Of a DNA stretch of 64,000 nt, positions 53,242-63,974 are shown in pieces. Numbering within the stretch: position 1 is the first letter of the stretch; the number at the start of each line of letters is the position of its first letter. Source of the DNA: Aeromonas diversa CDC 2478-85 (lineage in GTDB: Bacteria; Pseudomonadota; Gammaproteobacteria; Enterobacterales; Aeromonadaceae). The stretch lies in the NCBI RefSeq assembly GCF_000819805.1, contig NZ_CDCE01000034.1:124838-188837 (forward strand), given 5' to 3'. The translations under genes and the position numbers were made by a program. A model generated the notes under the pieces. The model did no database searches. It was not told where the DNA came from and was given only the letters and a program-made list of their open reading frames with translations.

Positions 53242-56094
53242 ATGAAAAGAATGCTAATCAACGCGACTCAGGAAGAAGAGTTGCGCGTAGCGCTGGTTGA
53301 CGGACAACAGCTCTACGACCTCGATATTGAAAGTCCGGGACACGAGCAGAAGAAAGCCAACATCTACAAGGGCAAAATCACCCGCGTAGAGCCCAGCCTC
53401 GAAGCTGCTTTTGTCGACTACGGCGCCGAGCGCCACGGTTTCCTGCCTCTCAAGGAGATCGCCCGCACTTACTTCCCCTCCGGTTATTCCTACCAAGGTC
53501 GTCCCAACATCAAAGAAGTGGTCCGCGAAGGCCAGGAAGTGATCGTCCAGATCGACAAGGAAGAGCGTGGCACCAAGGGTGCAGCCCTCACCACCTTCAT
53601 CAGTCTGGCCGGCAGCTACCTGGTGCTGATGCCGAACAACCCGCGTGCCGGTGGTATTTCCCGCCGCATCGAGGGTGACGAGCGGACCGAACTCAAGGAA
53701 GCCATGAACGGGCTGACCGTGCCGGACGGCATGGGCCTCATCGTGCGCACCGCCGGTGTGGGCAAGTCCCAGGAAGAGCTGGAGTGGGATCTCAACGTCC
53801 TGCTGAACCACTGGGAATCGATCCGCAAGGCCTCCGAAAACGTGGCCGCGCCTGTGCTGATCCACCAGGAAAGCAACGTCATCGTGCGCGCCATCCGCGA
53901 CTACCTGCGTCGCGATGTGGGTGAGATCCTGATCGACAACCCGACCGTGTTCGACCGTGCCAAGGCCCACATCGAGCTGGTACGCCCGGATTTCATCAAC
54001 CGGGTCAAGCAGTACAAGGGCGAAGTGCCCCTGTTCAACCACTTCCAGATCGAAAGCCAGATCGAGTCGGCCTTCCAGCGTGAAGTGCGCCTCCCCTCCG
54101 GCGGCAGTATCGTCATCGATCCGACCGAGGCACTGACCTCTATCGACATCAACTCGGCGCGCGCCACCAAGGGTGGTGACATCGAGGAGACGGCCCTGCA
54201 GACCAACCTGGAAGCGGCCGACGAGATCGCCCGCCAACTGCGCCTGCGTGACCTGGGTGGCCTGATTGTCATCGACTTCATCGACATGACCCCGGTGCGT
54301 CACCAGCGCGAGGTGGAAAACCGTCTGCGTGAAGCCGTGCATCAGGATCGCGCCCGCATCCAGCTGGGCCGCATCTCGCGCTTCGGTCTGCTCGAGATGT
54401 CCCGTCAGCGCCTGCGTCCCTCCCTCAACGAGTCCAGCAGCCACATCTGCCCCCGTTGCCAGGGTCAGGGCGTGATCCGTGACAACGAGTCACTGGCACT
54501 CTCCATCCTGCGCCTGATCGAAGAAGAAGCGATGAAGGACAACACCGAGCAGGTGCATGGCCAGGTACCGGTCGATGTCGCCGCCTATCTCCTCAACGAG
54601 AAGCGTGCCGCCATCGCCAGCCTCGAGCAGCGCAACGACGTGCGTGTCTACATCATCCCGAATCAGCATCTGGAGACCCCGCACTACGAGGTCACCCGGA
54701 TCCGTAAGAACGAGATCCCGGAAGCTGCCAGCTACGAGCTCAAGACCGAAGTGGTCAAGCCGACTTACCAGCCCCGTCAGGTGCAGGTTGTCGAACGCGA
54801 TCAACCTCTGCTGCAGGGCTTTAGCCAGCCGTCCAAGCCGGCTCCTGTTGCTCCGGTTGCAGCTGCCCCGGCCAAGGTTGAAGCCGTAGAGGCCAAACCC
54901 GGCTTCCTGAGCCGCCTGTTTGGCACCCTGTTTGGTTCCACTCAACCGAAAGCTGCAGCCGCAACGCCTGCCGCCGAGCCGGAGCAGAAGGCCCATCAGA
55001 AGAGCGACAACCGCCGCCGTCAACCACGTGAAGAGCGCCAGCCCCGTGGTGAGCGCAGCAACGAGCAACGCCGCGATCGTCGCCGCGACGAGCGCCCTGC
55101 CCGTCCGAGTGAAGAGCAAAAGAGCGACGCTGCTCGCGACGAGCGCAGCAAACGTCCGCGTCAGGAGCGTGAGCCCCGTGAAGAGCGCCAGCCACGCCAA
55201 CCGCGCGAGCCGCGTGCTGAACGAGCGCCGCGTCAAGAGCGCGAACCTCGCGCCGAGCGAGCTCCGCGTCAAGAGCGTGAGCCCCGTGTTGAAAAACCGG
55301 TGCAGCAAGCTGTCGAGACCGTGAGCGAAGAGCAGAGCGTACGTGTTGAGAAAGAGCAGCGCGTTGCCGAGCGTCGCGAGCGCCGTCAGATGCGCAAGCA
55401 GGTACGTGTCGACGTCAGCGAGAATGCAGTGGCCGTAGAGCCGGTAGCACAAGTCGTTGAGACTGCCGCACCTGTCGCCGAGCCGGTTCCTGCTGTCGTA
55501 GCCGAGCCCATCGTCCGTGAATTCCAACCCGAGTTGGAGCCGGTACTGGGAACCCAGGCCCATGTACAGGCAGACGTCCCCGCCCCCGTTGTTACCGAGG
55601 AAGAGAGTGAATCCCGTCCTCGCCGTCAACGTGAGCGTAGCGAACGTACTCCTCGTGAAGGCATGCAACGCCGTAAGCGGATCAACGAAGATGCTCGCCG
55701 CCAGCGTGAAGAAGAGCCTGTAGCTCAGGTTGCTGCCGAGCCGGTCGCCGTGGTTGAGGCGGTTATGGTGCCTGCGGCGCAGTCCCCGGTTGCCGCTCCG
55801 GTTGCGTCTGTCACCACTGACGTCAAGGCTGAGCAGGTTGCTCCTGTTGAGCAAGCGCGTGTTGCCAGCGTACAAACCCAGAGTGCACCGAAGCAAGTGG
55901 CATCTTCCGGCGTATTGGCCAAGGCTCGTCGTGCTTCTGCACCCATGGCCAAGCCGGAGCCGGCCCCGGCCCTGCCCCAACAAGAGGCGCAAGAATATCC
56001 GCCCCTGGTGCGCCATGGCGTGGAGAGCTCTGGCCGTCACGGTGGTTTGAGTGCAGCCCAGATGCATGCAACCAGTCCGGCAGGTCGCCCCTAA
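53242..56094 (+). CDS. rne: Ribonuclease E
   Basis: The 950-residue endonuclease organises the RNA degradosome. The N-terminal half (1-520) has the S1 domain (about 36-120), the 5' sensor and RNase H-like parts, DNase I-like domain with catalytic Asp in VIDFIDM (about 346), and the zinc link CPRCQGQG (about 404-407). A short amphipathic stretch near 555-570 ([11 protein letters not shown]) fits the membrane-binding segment A. The rest is disordered, first Arg-rich with tandem [12 protein letters not shown] repeats (about 640-685), then Ala/Val/Pro-rich, ending in a conserved-looking tail. No strong ribosome site is seen. Confidence 0.95.
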   Translation: MKRMLINATQEEELRVALVDGQQLYDLDIESPGHEQKKANIYKGKITRVEPSLEAAFVDYGAERHGFLPLKEIARTYFPSGYSYQGRPNIKEVVREGQEVIVQIDKEERGTKGAALTTFISLAGSYLVLMPNNPRAGGISRRIEGDERTELKEAMNGLTVPDGMGLIVRTAGVGKSQEELEWDLNVLLNHWESIRKASENVAAPVLIHQESNVIVRAIRDYLRRDVGEILIDNPTVFDRAKAHIELVRPDFINRVKQYKGEVPLFNHFQIESQIESAFQREVRLPSGGSIVIDPTEALTSIDINSARATKGGDIEETALQTNLEAADEIARQLRLRDLGGLIVIDFIDMTPVRHQREVENRLREAVHQDRARIQLGRISRFGLLEMSRQRLRPSLNESSSHICPRCQGQGVIRDNESLALSILRLIEEEAMKDNTEQVHGQVPVDVAAYLLNEKRAAIASLEQRNDVRVYIIPNQHLETPHYEVTRIRKNEIPEAASYELKTEVVKPTYQPRQVQVVERDQPLLQGFSQPSKPAPVAPVAAAPAKVEAVEAKPGFLSRLFGTLFGSTQPKAAAATPAAEPEQKAHQKSDNRRRQPREERQPRGERSNEQRRDRRRDERPARPSEEQKSDAARDERSKRPRQEREPREERQPRQPREPRAERAPRQEREPRAERAPRQEREPRVEKPVQQAVETVSEEQSVRVEKEQRVAERRERRQMRKQVRVDVSENAVAVEPVAQVVETAAPVAEPVPAVVAEPIVREFQPELEPVLGTQAHVQADVPAPVVTEEESESRPRRQRERSERTPREGMQRRKRINEDARRQREEEPVAQVAAEPVAVVEAVMVPAAQSPVAAPVASVTTDVKAEQVAPVEQARVASVQTQSAPKQVASSGVLAKARRASAPMAKPEPAPALPQQEAQEYPPLVRHGVESSGRHGGLSAAQMHATSPAGRP

Positions 56095-56120
56095 ACCAGG
56101 CTTCCAATCGCCATATCAAA

Positions 56121-56148
56121 TCCCCGAGCCATGCTCGGGGATTTTTTT
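56121..56148 (+). terminator. Rho-independent terminator of rne
   Basis: A 9-bp stem TCCCCGAGC with loop CAT is followed by seven T residues (56142-56148). Confidence 0.92.
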
Positions 56149-56633
56149 TACCTTAATTAGCCTCTCGGGCCTGCGCCCCCTGCTCGTGTTGTACATCGTC
56201 GAGATAGCCCTCTTGAGAACACAGCCGAGCCAGGGTCTGATCTGTGGGAAGCTTACCGACTAAGCATGGCTTGACCTTGCTCCACGCTTATCAACACAGC
56301 CGGATGAGCCCTCGCACCGATGTGCAATCAAGTAAGCCCCGTCACAAGGTGTTGCACCGTCCCTGATCTTCTCCCTGTGCGCGCCATCAGCCTGCTCACC
56401 ATAGAACCAGATATGCCCGCGAGGCCCCGACCGACCTACTTACATCACGGCCGACTCAACGTAGCACCAGATGGATAAAACAGTGTTAACTGAAATGTGC
56501 GTGATGGCATATGTTGAGTGTAGGCAGTGCATGTGCACCGCTCGCTGCGACCGGGCTTTCACCTCCTACGGCCATCGGCATCTGTCGTCCGTTCATGAAG
56601 GGGTAACTCAGAGCCGCGGCTGAACCCAGACAT
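56149..56633. other. Long gene-free stretch between rne and pit
   Basis: These 485 bases lie between two terminators and contain no open frame I believe. Frames at 56051-56263 (plus) and 56486-56719 (minus) overlap neighbouring genes or terminators and lack ribosome sites. Composition is more even than in the genes around. It could be a decayed gene or hold an unrecognised RNA. Confidence 0.5.
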
Positions 56634-56657
56634 AAAAAAACCGGCGCATTGCGCCGG
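56634..56657 (-). terminator. Terminator of pit
   Basis: A CCGGCGC-ATT-GCGCCGG stem lies 25 bases after the pit stop; on the minus strand it is followed by TTTTTTT. Confidence 0.88.
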
Positions 56658-56681
56658 CTTTTGCATTGAGGATTCAGAGTG

Positions 56682-58151
56682 TCAGGTAAAGAGCGCGTTG
56701 GCGAGCAGGAAGAATCCACCTGACAATGCCATGGTCAGTGGCAGGGTCAACACCCAGGCCATCAAGATGGTCTTGATGGTTTGCGTCTGCAGCCCAGAGC
56801 GGTTCGCCACCATGGTCCCTGCCACGGCCGAAGAGAGCACATGGGTCGTGGAGACAGGCATGCCCGTTGCACTGGCGATACCGATGGCACTGGCAGCCGT
56901 GATCTGGGCAGCAATGCCCTGGCTGTAGGTCATGCCCTTGGAGCCAATTTTCTCCCCCACCGTGTAGACGATACGACGCCACCCAATCATGGTGCCGCAA
57001 CCCAATGCCAGGGCGACGGAGACGATAACCCAGTAGGGGGCATACTCGGCGGTAGAGACCAGATCCTTGCGCCATACGGCCAGATCCTTGAGCTCCTTCG
57101 CAGGCAATTGCAGCTTGGAGACCTTCTTGGCGGTGTCGTCGATGCAGAGCAGCAGGCGACGAACTTCACGGCGGTCGGCCACACTCATTTCACTGTAGGT
57201 GCGGACCTTACCCAGACGCTCATCCAGCGTCGCAATGTTAGAGAGAGTATCACCGGCAGTGCAGTGCTCCATCAACTCGGCGGAGACCTTCACCTCACGG
57301 TCAAAACTCACCAGCCCGCTGACCATCTCCTGGTTACGATGGTAGAGATCTGCGATGCGGTTAGCGGCATCCTGCGTGCGATCGAGGTGATAGGCGCTAC
57401 TACTCATATCGAGGGCGTAGTGAGCCGGTGCCATACAGATGAGCACCAGCATCAACAGGCCAATCCCCTTCTGACCATCGTTGGAGCCATGCACGAAGCT
57501 GACCCCCATGGCAGAGGCCACCAGGGTAAGGCGCGCCCAGAAAGGCGGGTGCTTCTTACCGTCGACCTTGAGGCGCTCCTCTGGGGTCTTATGCAGCTTG
57601 GGGCCACTCCAGATTCGCTTGATGGCAAACAGAAGAAGTGCCGCGATGATGAAGCCCACGGTCGGCGAAACGATGAGCGACAGCATGATGTCGATCGCCT
57701 TGCCCACGTTGATCCCTTCATTCAGCGGCTTGTGTACCAGCCAGGCATAAGCACCGCCCACCCCTAAGATAGAGCCAATCAGGGTATGAGAGCTGGAGGC
57801 CGGGATGCCGAAGTACCAGGTACCCAGGTTCCAGGCGATGGCGGAGAAGAGCAGGGAGAAGATCATCACCAACCCCTGGCTCGAATCCATTCCCAACAGC
57901 AGATCAATAGGAAGCAGATGCACGATGGCATAGGCAACGCCAAGCCCCCCGAACATAACACCGAGGAAGTTGAAGAAGCCTGAGGCAACCACAGCCATGT
58001 GAGCCGGCATGGCCTTGGTGTAGATCACCGTCGCTACGGCATTGGCCGTATCGTGAAAACCGTTGATAAACTCGTAGGCCAAGACGAAGACAACGGAGAG
58101 CACCAGGCCGATTGCCAGCCACGCGTTCATCCCTTCAAAGACTGTTAACAT
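56682..58151 (-). CDS. pit: Low-affinity inorganic phosphate transporter (Pit)
   Basis: The 489-residue inner-membrane protein has about ten membrane segments and the two inverted PiT signatures (GFHDTANAVAT near 30-40 and HGSNDGQKGIG near 222), with a cytoplasmic loop between the halves. It imports phosphate, usually as a metal complex, with the proton gradient. I chose the ATG at 58151 since MLTVFEGMNAW aligns with E. coli PitA; 40 further residues of open frame reach 58271 but look untranslated. AAGGTG lies about 11 bases before the start. Confidence 0.9.
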   Translation of the reverse strand: MLTVFEGMNAWLAIGLVLSVVFVLAYEFINGFHDTANAVATVIYTKAMPAHMAVVASGFFNFLGVMFGGLGVAYAIVHLLPIDLLLGMDSSQGLVMIFSLLFSAIAWNLGTWYFGIPASSSHTLIGSILGVGGAYAWLVHKPLNEGINVGKAIDIMLSLIVSPTVGFIIAALLLFAIKRIWSGPKLHKTPEERLKVDGKKHPPFWARLTLVASAMGVSFVHGSNDGQKGIGLLMLVLICMAPAHYALDMSSSAYHLDRTQDAANRIADLYHRNQEMVSGLVSFDREVKVSAELMEHCTAGDTLSNIATLDERLGKVRTYSEMSVADRREVRRLLLCIDDTAKKVSKLQLPAKELKDLAVWRKDLVSTAEYAPYWVIVSVALALGCGTMIGWRRIVYTVGEKIGSKGMTYSQGIAAQITAASAIGIASATGMPVSTTHVLSSAVAGTMVANRSGLQTQTIKTILMAWVLTLPLTMALSGGFFLLANALFT

Positions 58152-58234
58152 TACAAAGGTACACCTTGTTAAGGAAGTGCGCGGATTATGCCAGATGAAG
58201 CAAGGGTGAATAGACGGCCAAGAGATATTTTCTG

Positions 58235-58273
58235 ACAAAAAAAAAATGGCAAATGTATCAACATCTGCCATTT
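58235..58273 (-). terminator. Terminator of dcd
   Basis: AAATGGCA and TGCCATTT flank an inner ATGT/ACAT pairing, and ten A residues (58237-58246) give a long T-tract on the minus strand. Confidence 0.85.
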
Positions 58274-58300
58274 AAAGGGTAGTCAGCGATAAGACGCTGG

Positions 58301-58882
58301 TCAGTCTTGGCTGATCCGGCTTGCCACAGCGCCTTGCTGGCTCTTGTACTTGGCGTTTTCACGCTTGTTGTAGGGACGTGCGGCCTCCCCGGAGAGGACT
58401 TCGAAATTGAGCGCACCAATCTTCATCTTGGGGCGCAATGCCAACGGCAATTTACCGCCGTTGTAGAACTCCAGCACGATGCGCCCCGACCAGCCCGGAT
58501 CGATCCGATGGGCCGTCACGTGCACCATGAGGCCGAGGCGCGCCAGTGAGGAGCGGCCATCGAGCCAGCCCACCAGGTTGGCCGGCAGGGTCACCGACTC
58601 ATAGGTGACGGCAAGTGCCAGCTCGCCCGGGTGGAGGAAGAAAGCCTCCCCATCCGGAATGTGGATCTCTTCGCTCATCACCCGATCGATGGCATCCGCC
58701 ATCTCGGCACTGGTACCGCCGAGGTCGATATAAGGCGCGGTGTGATCGCGAAAGACGCGAAAGGCGTTTCCCAGCAGGACATCGACACTGACCCCACTGA
58801 TACGCTCCTGTGAGGGACGAGGTTCGATGACAATCTTTCCCTCGTCCAGATAGCGTTCTATGTCGGTATCACAAAGGCGCAT
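58301..58882 (-). CDS. dcd: dCTP deaminase
   Basis: The 193-residue enzyme converts dCTP to dUTP, the main route to dTMP in gammaproteobacteria. Seen are the family start [12 protein letters not shown], the [13 protein letters not shown] catalytic stretch with its Arg/Ser neighbours ([10 protein letters not shown]) and the tail [13 protein letters not shown]. Length equals E. coli Dcd. It follows udk with a hairpin between them. Confidence 0.95.
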   Translation of the reverse strand: MRLCDTDIERYLDEGKIVIEPRPSQERISGVSVDVLLGNAFRVFRDHTAPYIDLGGTSAEMADAIDRVMSEEIHIPDGEAFFLHPGELALAVTYESVTLPANLVGWLDGRSSLARLGLMVHVTAHRIDPGWSGRIVLEFYNGGKLPLALRPKMKIGALNFEVLSGEAARPYNKRENAKYKSQQGAVASRISQD

Positions 58883-58900
58883 AACTTCTCCTTGGATATA

Positions 58901-58923
58901 AAAAAGCCGGGGTCACCCGGCTT
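58901..58923 (-). terminator. Terminator between udk and dcd
   Basis: AAGCCGGG-GTCA-CCCGGCTT (58904-58923) with a run of A residues to the left, which is a T-tract for leftward transcription. It overlaps the dcd upstream region. Confidence 0.75.
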
Positions 58924-58926
58924 GTT

Positions 58927-59571
58927 TCAGCCCACCAGCATGTGACGGATTCGAGCTTTGAGCATGTCGATCGCGATACGGTTCTTGCCGCCACGGGGCA
59001 CGATCACATCGGCATACTGCTTGGACGGATCGATGAACTGCAAGAACATGGGGCGAACCGTCTTCTGATACTGTTTGAGCACAGACTCCATGGTACGGCC
59101 CCGCTCTTGCACATCACGCACCAGGCGGCGGATCAGGCAGATATCGAGTGGGGTGTCCATGAAGATGGTGGCATCCATGCGCTCACGCAGACGCGGATCG
59201 GTCAGCAGCAGGATCCCTTCCAGAATGATCACCTTGCGCGGCGCAAAATCAGCCGTCTCGGTCATACGAGTGTGCTCGGTATAGGAGTACTGAGGGATGC
59301 TCACTCCCTCACCGCGCGAGAGTAAGTCCAGATGCTCAACTAGCAGACTGTGATCCATGGCGCTGGGATGGTCGTAGTTGGTCTTGACCCGCTCTTCCAT
59401 GGTCAAGTGAGACTGATCCTTGTAGTAGCAGTCTTCGGAGATCACACCGATCTCGCCTGCCCCCAGTTCGGCCACCAGCTCTTCATAGATGGTCTGGGCA
59501 ATGAGGCTCTTGCCCGAGGCTGAAGCCCCGGCAATACCGATGATCACACACGAACGTTGAGTATCAGACAT
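58927..59571 (-). CDS. udk: Uridine/cytidine kinase
   Basis: The 214-residue kinase salvages uridine and cytidine to UMP and CMP. The P-loop is GASASGKS (14-21), followed by SEDCYYKD, the substrate DHPSAMDH stretch and the lid [12 protein letters not shown]. Length and sequence match E. coli Udk. The order mrp-udk-dcd near metG is conserved in enterics and their relatives. Confidence 0.95.
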   Translation of the reverse strand: MSDTQRSCVIIGIAGASASGKSLIAQTIYEELVAELGAGEIGVISEDCYYKDQSHLTMEERVKTNYDHPSAMDHSLLVEHLDLLSRGEGVSIPQYSYTEHTRMTETADFAPRKVIILEGILLLTDPRLRERMDATIFMDTPLDICLIRRLVRDVQERGRTMESVLKQYQKTVRPMFLQFIDPSKQYADVIVPRGGKNRIAIDMLKARIRHMLVG

Positions 59572-59626
59572 GACAAATACCTAAAAGAAGAGCGGTTGGA
59601 ATGAATGTAAACCGATCCATTATAAG

Positions 59627-59651
59627 AAAAAGGGTGGGCCATGCCCACCCT
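59627..59651 (-). terminator. Terminator of mrp
   Basis: Stem AGGGTGGGC with loop CAT (59631-59651); on the minus strand it is followed by TTTTCTTATA. Confidence 0.75.
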
Positions 59652-59680
59652 CAAAGCGCGTCATACGTCACGTTCGACCA

Positions 59681-60760
59681 CTATTCATCCAGCTGTCGCG
59701 TGAAGAGCGGGGTCGCAACCGGTTTTCCGCTAAAATAGAGCGCCGCAGCCAGGTTGCGGGCCAGTTTCAGGTAGCTCAAAGAGAGCGCGTGATCCGGCGC
59801 CTGGAAGACGATGGGGCATCCGTCATCCATATGTTGACGAATATCGATGTGCAGTGGCAGTTGTCCCAGCAGGTTGATGCCAAATTGCTCCGCCATCTTC
59901 TGCCCCCCCCCCGTGCCAAAAATAGGCTCGTGGTGGCCGCAGGCGCTGCAGATGTGATAGCTCATGTTCTCGATCACCCCGAGCACAGGGATCCCCACCT
60001 TCTCAAACATGGCGACGCCCTTGCGAACATCGGCCAGGGCCACATCCTGGGGCGTCGTGACGATCACCGCCCCCGTGGTCGGGACCTGCTGGGCCATGGT
60101 GAGCTGAATGTCACCGGTGCCGGGGGGCATATCGACTACCAGATAGTCGATCTCACCCCAACGGGTCTCATTGAGGATCTGGGCCAACGCCTTGCTCGCC
60201 ATGGGACCACGCCAGATGGTGGCATCCTGCTCGCCAACCAGATACCCGATGCTGTTGCTTGGCATGCCGCAGGCCATGACAGGCTCCATCATTTTGCCAT
60301 CGTGGCTCACGGGACGTTCGTGACGGGTACCGGTCATGATGGGAATCGAGGGGCCATAGATATCTGCATCCAGCAGGGCCACCCTGGCCCCTTCTCGCTT
60401 GAGCGCCAGAGCCAGATTGACGGCCGTGGTCGACTTGCCCACGCCCCCCTTGCCGGAGGCCACTACCACTATGTTGCGAACCCCCTGAAGCGCCGGACGC
60501 CCGCCTGCACGGGGCAGGCTGGCCACCTCGGCATCGCAGTTCCAGCGGATCTGCTGCACCCCATCGAGGGCACGCAACCGGCCATCGAGCTCATCACGCA
60601 ACTGATCGAACCAGCTACTACCGGCGAAGGGCAGACGCACCCCCACCGTCAGCAGCCCCCCCTCCAGGGTGAGGGTATGAACAAAGCCAGCCTCAACCAG
60701 ATCGCTTTGCCAAAAACGTGGTTTAAATTCGGCCAATATACGTTTTACTGCATCTAACAC
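59681..60760 (-). CDS. mrp: Iron-sulfur cluster carrier protein Mrp/ApbC
   Basis: The 359-residue P-loop ATPase has an N-terminal MIP18-like domain (about 1-85), the deviant Walker A GKGGVGKST (103-111), DADIYGPS, the Walker B region VDMPPGTGD and the cluster-binding pair CSAC near 273. It carries Fe-S clusters to target enzymes in the cytoplasm. It is divergent from metG, as in E. coli. Confidence 0.94.
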   Translation of the reverse strand: MLDAVKRILAEFKPRFWQSDLVEAGFVHTLTLEGGLLTVGVRLPFAGSSWFDQLRDELDGRLRALDGVQQIRWNCDAEVASLPRAGGRPALQGVRNIVVVASGKGGVGKSTTAVNLALALKREGARVALLDADIYGPSIPIMTGTRHERPVSHDGKMMEPVMACGMPSNSIGYLVGEQDATIWRGPMASKALAQILNETRWGEIDYLVVDMPPGTGDIQLTMAQQVPTTGAVIVTTPQDVALADVRKGVAMFEKVGIPVLGVIENMSYHICSACGHHEPIFGTGGGQKMAEQFGINLLGQLPLHIDIRQHMDDGCPIVFQAPDHALSLSYLKLARNLAAALYFSGKPVATPLFTRQLDE

Positions 60761-60926
60761 TGTATAAACCCCATTGCGTTGTTATTTGCTCAAGTCCCAT
60801 TGCTACTGCCCGACTCAGCCACGCGCCAAGCGACAGCCAGCGAGTCTCGAGGCTAGGCAGATCCGGCCTGATTCGGGTAACATGTTCGGCACTCTAACAC
60901 TCCAATCAGCATATCAAGAACCCATT

Positions 60927-62960
60927 ATGGCAACTGATCCCCGTAAAATTCTGGTAACTTGCGCCCTCCCCTACGCTAACGGCTCCATCCACCTCGGCCA
61001 CATGCTGGAACACATCCAGGCCGATATCTGGGTTCGTTATCAACGAATGCGCGGTCACCAGGTCCACTTCATCTGCGCCGACGATGCCCACGGCACGCCG
61101 ATCATGCTCAAGGCTCAGCAGATGGGGATCGCCCCCGAAGAGATGATTGCCCGCGTCTCCGAAGAGCACCAACAGGACTTCGCCGGCTTCAACATCAGCT
61201 TCGACAACTACCACTCGACCCACAGCGACGAGAACCGCGAGTTGGCGAGCCTTATCTATACCCGCCTCAAGGAGGCTGGCAAGATCAAGAGCCGTACCAT
61301 CTCCCAGCTGTTCGATCCGGAAAAGGCCATGTTCCTGCCGGACCGCTTCGTCAAGGGTACCTGCCCCAAGTGCAAGTCCCCGGAGCAGTATGGCGACAAC
61401 TGCGACAGCTGCGGCGCCACCTACAGCCCGACCGAGCTGATCGATCCGAAATCCGCCGTCTCCGGTGCGACCCCGGTGATGAAGGACTCCGAGCACTTCT
61501 TCTTCGACCTGCCCCAGTTTGAAAGCTGGCTCTCCGGCTGGGTGCGCGGCTCCGGCGCCATCCAGGAAGAGATGGCCAACAAGATGCAGGAGTGGTTCGA
61601 AAGCGGCCTGCAACAGTGGGACATAACCCGTGATGCCCCCTACTTCGGGTTCGAAATTCCGGGCGCCCCGGGCAAGTACTTCTACGTCTGGCTGGACGCC
61701 CCCATCGGTTACATGGCGTCGTTCAAGAACCTGTGCAACAAGCGTGATGACATCGATTTCGACAGCTACTGGAAAGCGGACTCCGAGGCCGAGCTCTACC
61801 ACTTCATCGGCAAGGACATCGCCTACTTCCACTGCCTGTTCTGGCCATCCATGCTGGAAGGCGCGGGCTTCCGCAAGCCGACCAAGGTCAACGTGCACGG
61901 CTACGTGACCGTCAACGGCGCCAAGATGTCCAAGTCCAAGGGCACCTTCATCAAGGCCTCCACCTATCTGAACCACCTGGATCCGGAGTGCCTGCGTTAC
62001 TACTATGCCGCCAAGCTCAACAGCCGCATCGACGATCTGGACTTGAACCTCGAAGACTTCGTGCAGCGCGTCAACGCCGATGTGGTCAACAAGCTGGTCA
62101 ACCTCGCCTCTCGCAACGCCGGCTTCATCGCCAAGCGCTTCGACGGCAAGCTGGCCGCCACCTGCGCCGAGCCTGAGCTCTACGCCGAGTTTGCCAACGC
62201 CCGCACCGCGATCGCCGAAGCCTACGAGAGCCGCGAGTTCAGCCGCGCCATCCGCGAGATCATGGCGCTGGCCGACAAGGCCAACCGCTACGTGGACGAC
62301 AAGGCCCCTTGGGTCATCGCCAAGCAGGAAGGGGCAGATGCCGAGCTGCAAGCGGTCTGCTCGGTCGGCATCAACCTGTTCCGCGTCCTGATGGCCTACC
62401 TCAAACCGGTCATGCCGCTCTTGGCCGAGCGCGCCGAGGCCTTCCTGGCCGAGACCCTCAGCTGGGATGGTATCGCAGCTCCGCTGGTCGACCACACCGT
62501 CGCCCCGTTCAAGGCCCTGTTCGCCCGTATCGAGCCGGCCAAGATTGACGCCATGATCGACGCCTCCAAGGAAGATCTGGCCAAGGAGCAGGCACCGAAA
62601 GCAACCGGTCCCCTGATCGACGATCCCATCAGCGAGACCATCGCCTACGACGATTTTGCCAAGATTGATCTGCGCGTGGCGCTGATCACGAAGGCCGAGG
62701 CGGTGCCGGAAGCGGACAAGCTGCTGAAACTGCAGCTCGACATCGGCGGCGAGACCCGTCAAGTGTTTGCCGGCATCAAGTCCGCCTACAACCCTGAAGA
62801 TCTGGAAGGCAAGCTGACCGTGATGGTGGCCAACCTGGCCCCGCGCAAGATGCGTTTCGGCATGTCCGAAGGCATGGTGCTGGCCGCCGGCCCCGGCGGC
62901 AAGGATCTCTGGATCCTCGAGCCCCAAGAGGGCGCCCAGCCCGGTATGCGAGTCAAGTAA
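60927..62960 (+). CDS. metG: Methionyl-tRNA synthetase
   Basis: The 677-residue class I synthetase, the same length as E. coli MetG, has the HIGH-type motif HLGH (near 21), a zinc knuckle with CPKC and CDSC (near 146-162), KMSKS in GAKMSKSKG (near 332), an anticodon-binding helical domain and a C-terminal tRNA-binding dimer domain (about 575-677). I chose the ATG at 60927 ([19 protein letters not shown]); the frame stays open back to 60774 but that part does not resemble MetG. Confidence 0.97.
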   Translation: MATDPRKILVTCALPYANGSIHLGHMLEHIQADIWVRYQRMRGHQVHFICADDAHGTPIMLKAQQMGIAPEEMIARVSEEHQQDFAGFNISFDNYHSTHSDENRELASLIYTRLKEAGKIKSRTISQLFDPEKAMFLPDRFVKGTCPKCKSPEQYGDNCDSCGATYSPTELIDPKSAVSGATPVMKDSEHFFFDLPQFESWLSGWVRGSGAIQEEMANKMQEWFESGLQQWDITRDAPYFGFEIPGAPGKYFYVWLDAPIGYMASFKNLCNKRDDIDFDSYWKADSEAELYHFIGKDIAYFHCLFWPSMLEGAGFRKPTKVNVHGYVTVNGAKMSKSKGTFIKASTYLNHLDPECLRYYYAAKLNSRIDDLDLNLEDFVQRVNADVVNKLVNLASRNAGFIAKRFDGKLAATCAEPELYAEFANARTAIAEAYESREFSRAIREIMALADKANRYVDDKAPWVIAKQEGADAELQAVCSVGINLFRVLMAYLKPVMPLLAERAEAFLAETLSWDGIAAPLVDHTVAPFKALFARIEPAKIDAMIDASKEDLAKEQAPKATGPLIDDPISETIAYDDFAKIDLRVALITKAEAVPEADKLLKLQLDIGGETRQVFAGIKSAYNPEDLEGKLTVMVANLAPRKMRFGMSEGMVLAAGPGGKDLWILEPQEGAQPGMRVK

Positions 62961-62965
62961 GAACC

Positions 62966-62989
62966 AAGAGGGACCTTCGGGTCCCTCTT
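62966..62989 (+). terminator. Terminator of metG
   Basis: A 10-bp stem AAGAGGGACC closed by a stable TTCG tetraloop lies 5 bases after the stop. The T-tract is short and broken. Confidence 0.75.
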
Positions 62990-62992
62990 CGT

Positions 62993-63691
62993 TTATCCGC
63001 CACGTTGCGCCATACGCACCGCCAATTCCCGCAACACGGGACGCCGTCGCTCTAACTGGCGCTGCCTTTGTGTCAACTGTGTGGCCAGCTTGTCGGCGGT
63101 GCCAAGTTCGCCTTCCAAGGCGAGGCGACGGCGCCATTGGCGGCGGTCTTGTAATTGGCCCAGCAGCTCCTGCCACTCGCACAGCTCAGCCAACCAACCC
63201 AGTGGCGCATCGCCCTGAGACACCAGCAGCTCGACGCCATAACGACCCGCCTTCACCGCCAGACGCAGTGCGTGCCATTGGCGAAGGGCCAGCGGGCCGT
63301 CCACATCGAGCCTCTCGAGCAGGCCAGCCCCGAGACTCATGGCATAGAATCGCGCCAGTTGCGGTTGCCGGCCCCACTCTTCACGTCGCAGCCACCAGGC
63401 AAGCAGGGCGGACTCCAGCTCAGGCACGGGTACTGCGGACTGAGTCCCGGCTTTATCACCGAAGTGCAGGGCGTGAACCTGCGCATCGCGCAAGGCCGAG
63501 AGCGCCTTGATGGCCGAGGCCAGCTGCCGCTCGAGCCGTGGCTCGTAGATGAGAGGACGCCACAAGGCAAGCAGCGAGAGCACGCGCCTCCCTGCGATAC
63601 GATAACCGTGCACCGCCTCTTCATCGGCCCCCTGGCGCAGGTGCACAGTGGCCTGCGAAAAGGCCAGGATCACATCCCGCTCATGCTCCAT
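62993..63691 (-). CDS. CHAD-domain protein
   Basis: The 232-residue, all-helical protein has the CHAD pattern: conserved His in VHGYRIAGRRVLSLLALW (near 28), Arg and Lys rows in LRDAQVHAL and RLAVKAGRYGVELL, and an Arg-rich C-terminal helix. CHAD domains bind polyphosphate and phosphorylated targets. Usually a CYTH domain is fused or adjacent; neither is present here. It follows the acylphosphatase gene by 10 bases on the same strand. Its exact role is unknown. Confidence 0.8.
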   Translation of the reverse strand: MEHERDVILAFSQATVHLRQGADEEAVHGYRIAGRRVLSLLALWRPLIYEPRLERQLASAIKALSALRDAQVHALHFGDKAGTQSAVPVPELESALLAWWLRREEWGRQPQLARFYAMSLGAGLLERLDVDGPLALRQWHALRLAVKAGRYGVELLVSQGDAPLGWLAELCEWQELLGQLQDRRQWRRRLALEGELGTADKLATQLTQRQRQLERRRPVLRELAVRMAQRGG

Positions 63692-63701
63692 GGCCAGGGC
63701 C

Positions 63702-63974
63702 TCAGTTGGTATGAAAACCGGGAGGCGGAAGCTCGCTCATCTCGCACACCTCGATGCGTGAGACCTGAGCGGTGCGTGGGCCACGCTCCAGCCAGCTCAG
63801 CATACTCTGCACCTGCTCTCTGGGTCCAGCGATCCACACCTCGACCGACCCATCATCCAGGTTGTAGGCATGCCCTCTTAATTTGAGTCGCAGGGCCTGC
63901 TCACGAGTGAAATAGCGAAACCCTACGCCCTGAACGACTCCATACACACGCACAACAAACGATTGCTCTCCCAT
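63702..63974 (-). CDS. acyP: Acylphosphatase
   Basis: The 90-residue enzyme hydrolyses acyl phosphates. The phosphate loop GVVQGVGFRYF contains catalytic Arg20, and Asn38 in GHAYNLDDGSVEV is the second catalytic residue. The C-terminus is about as long as in E. coli YccX. It is transcribed with the CHAD gene; the promoter probably lies at or beyond the right edge of the window. Confidence 0.92.
   Translation of the reverse strand: MGEQSFVVRVYGVVQGVGFRYFTREQALRLKLRGHAYNLDDGSVEVWIAGPREQVQSMLSWLERGPRTAQVSRIEVCEMSELPPPGFHTN

Noticed and set aside
60906-63182. A 758-residue open frame opposite metG
   Set aside because: It mirrors the codon bias of metG, has no ribosome site or known motif and spans the metG terminator.
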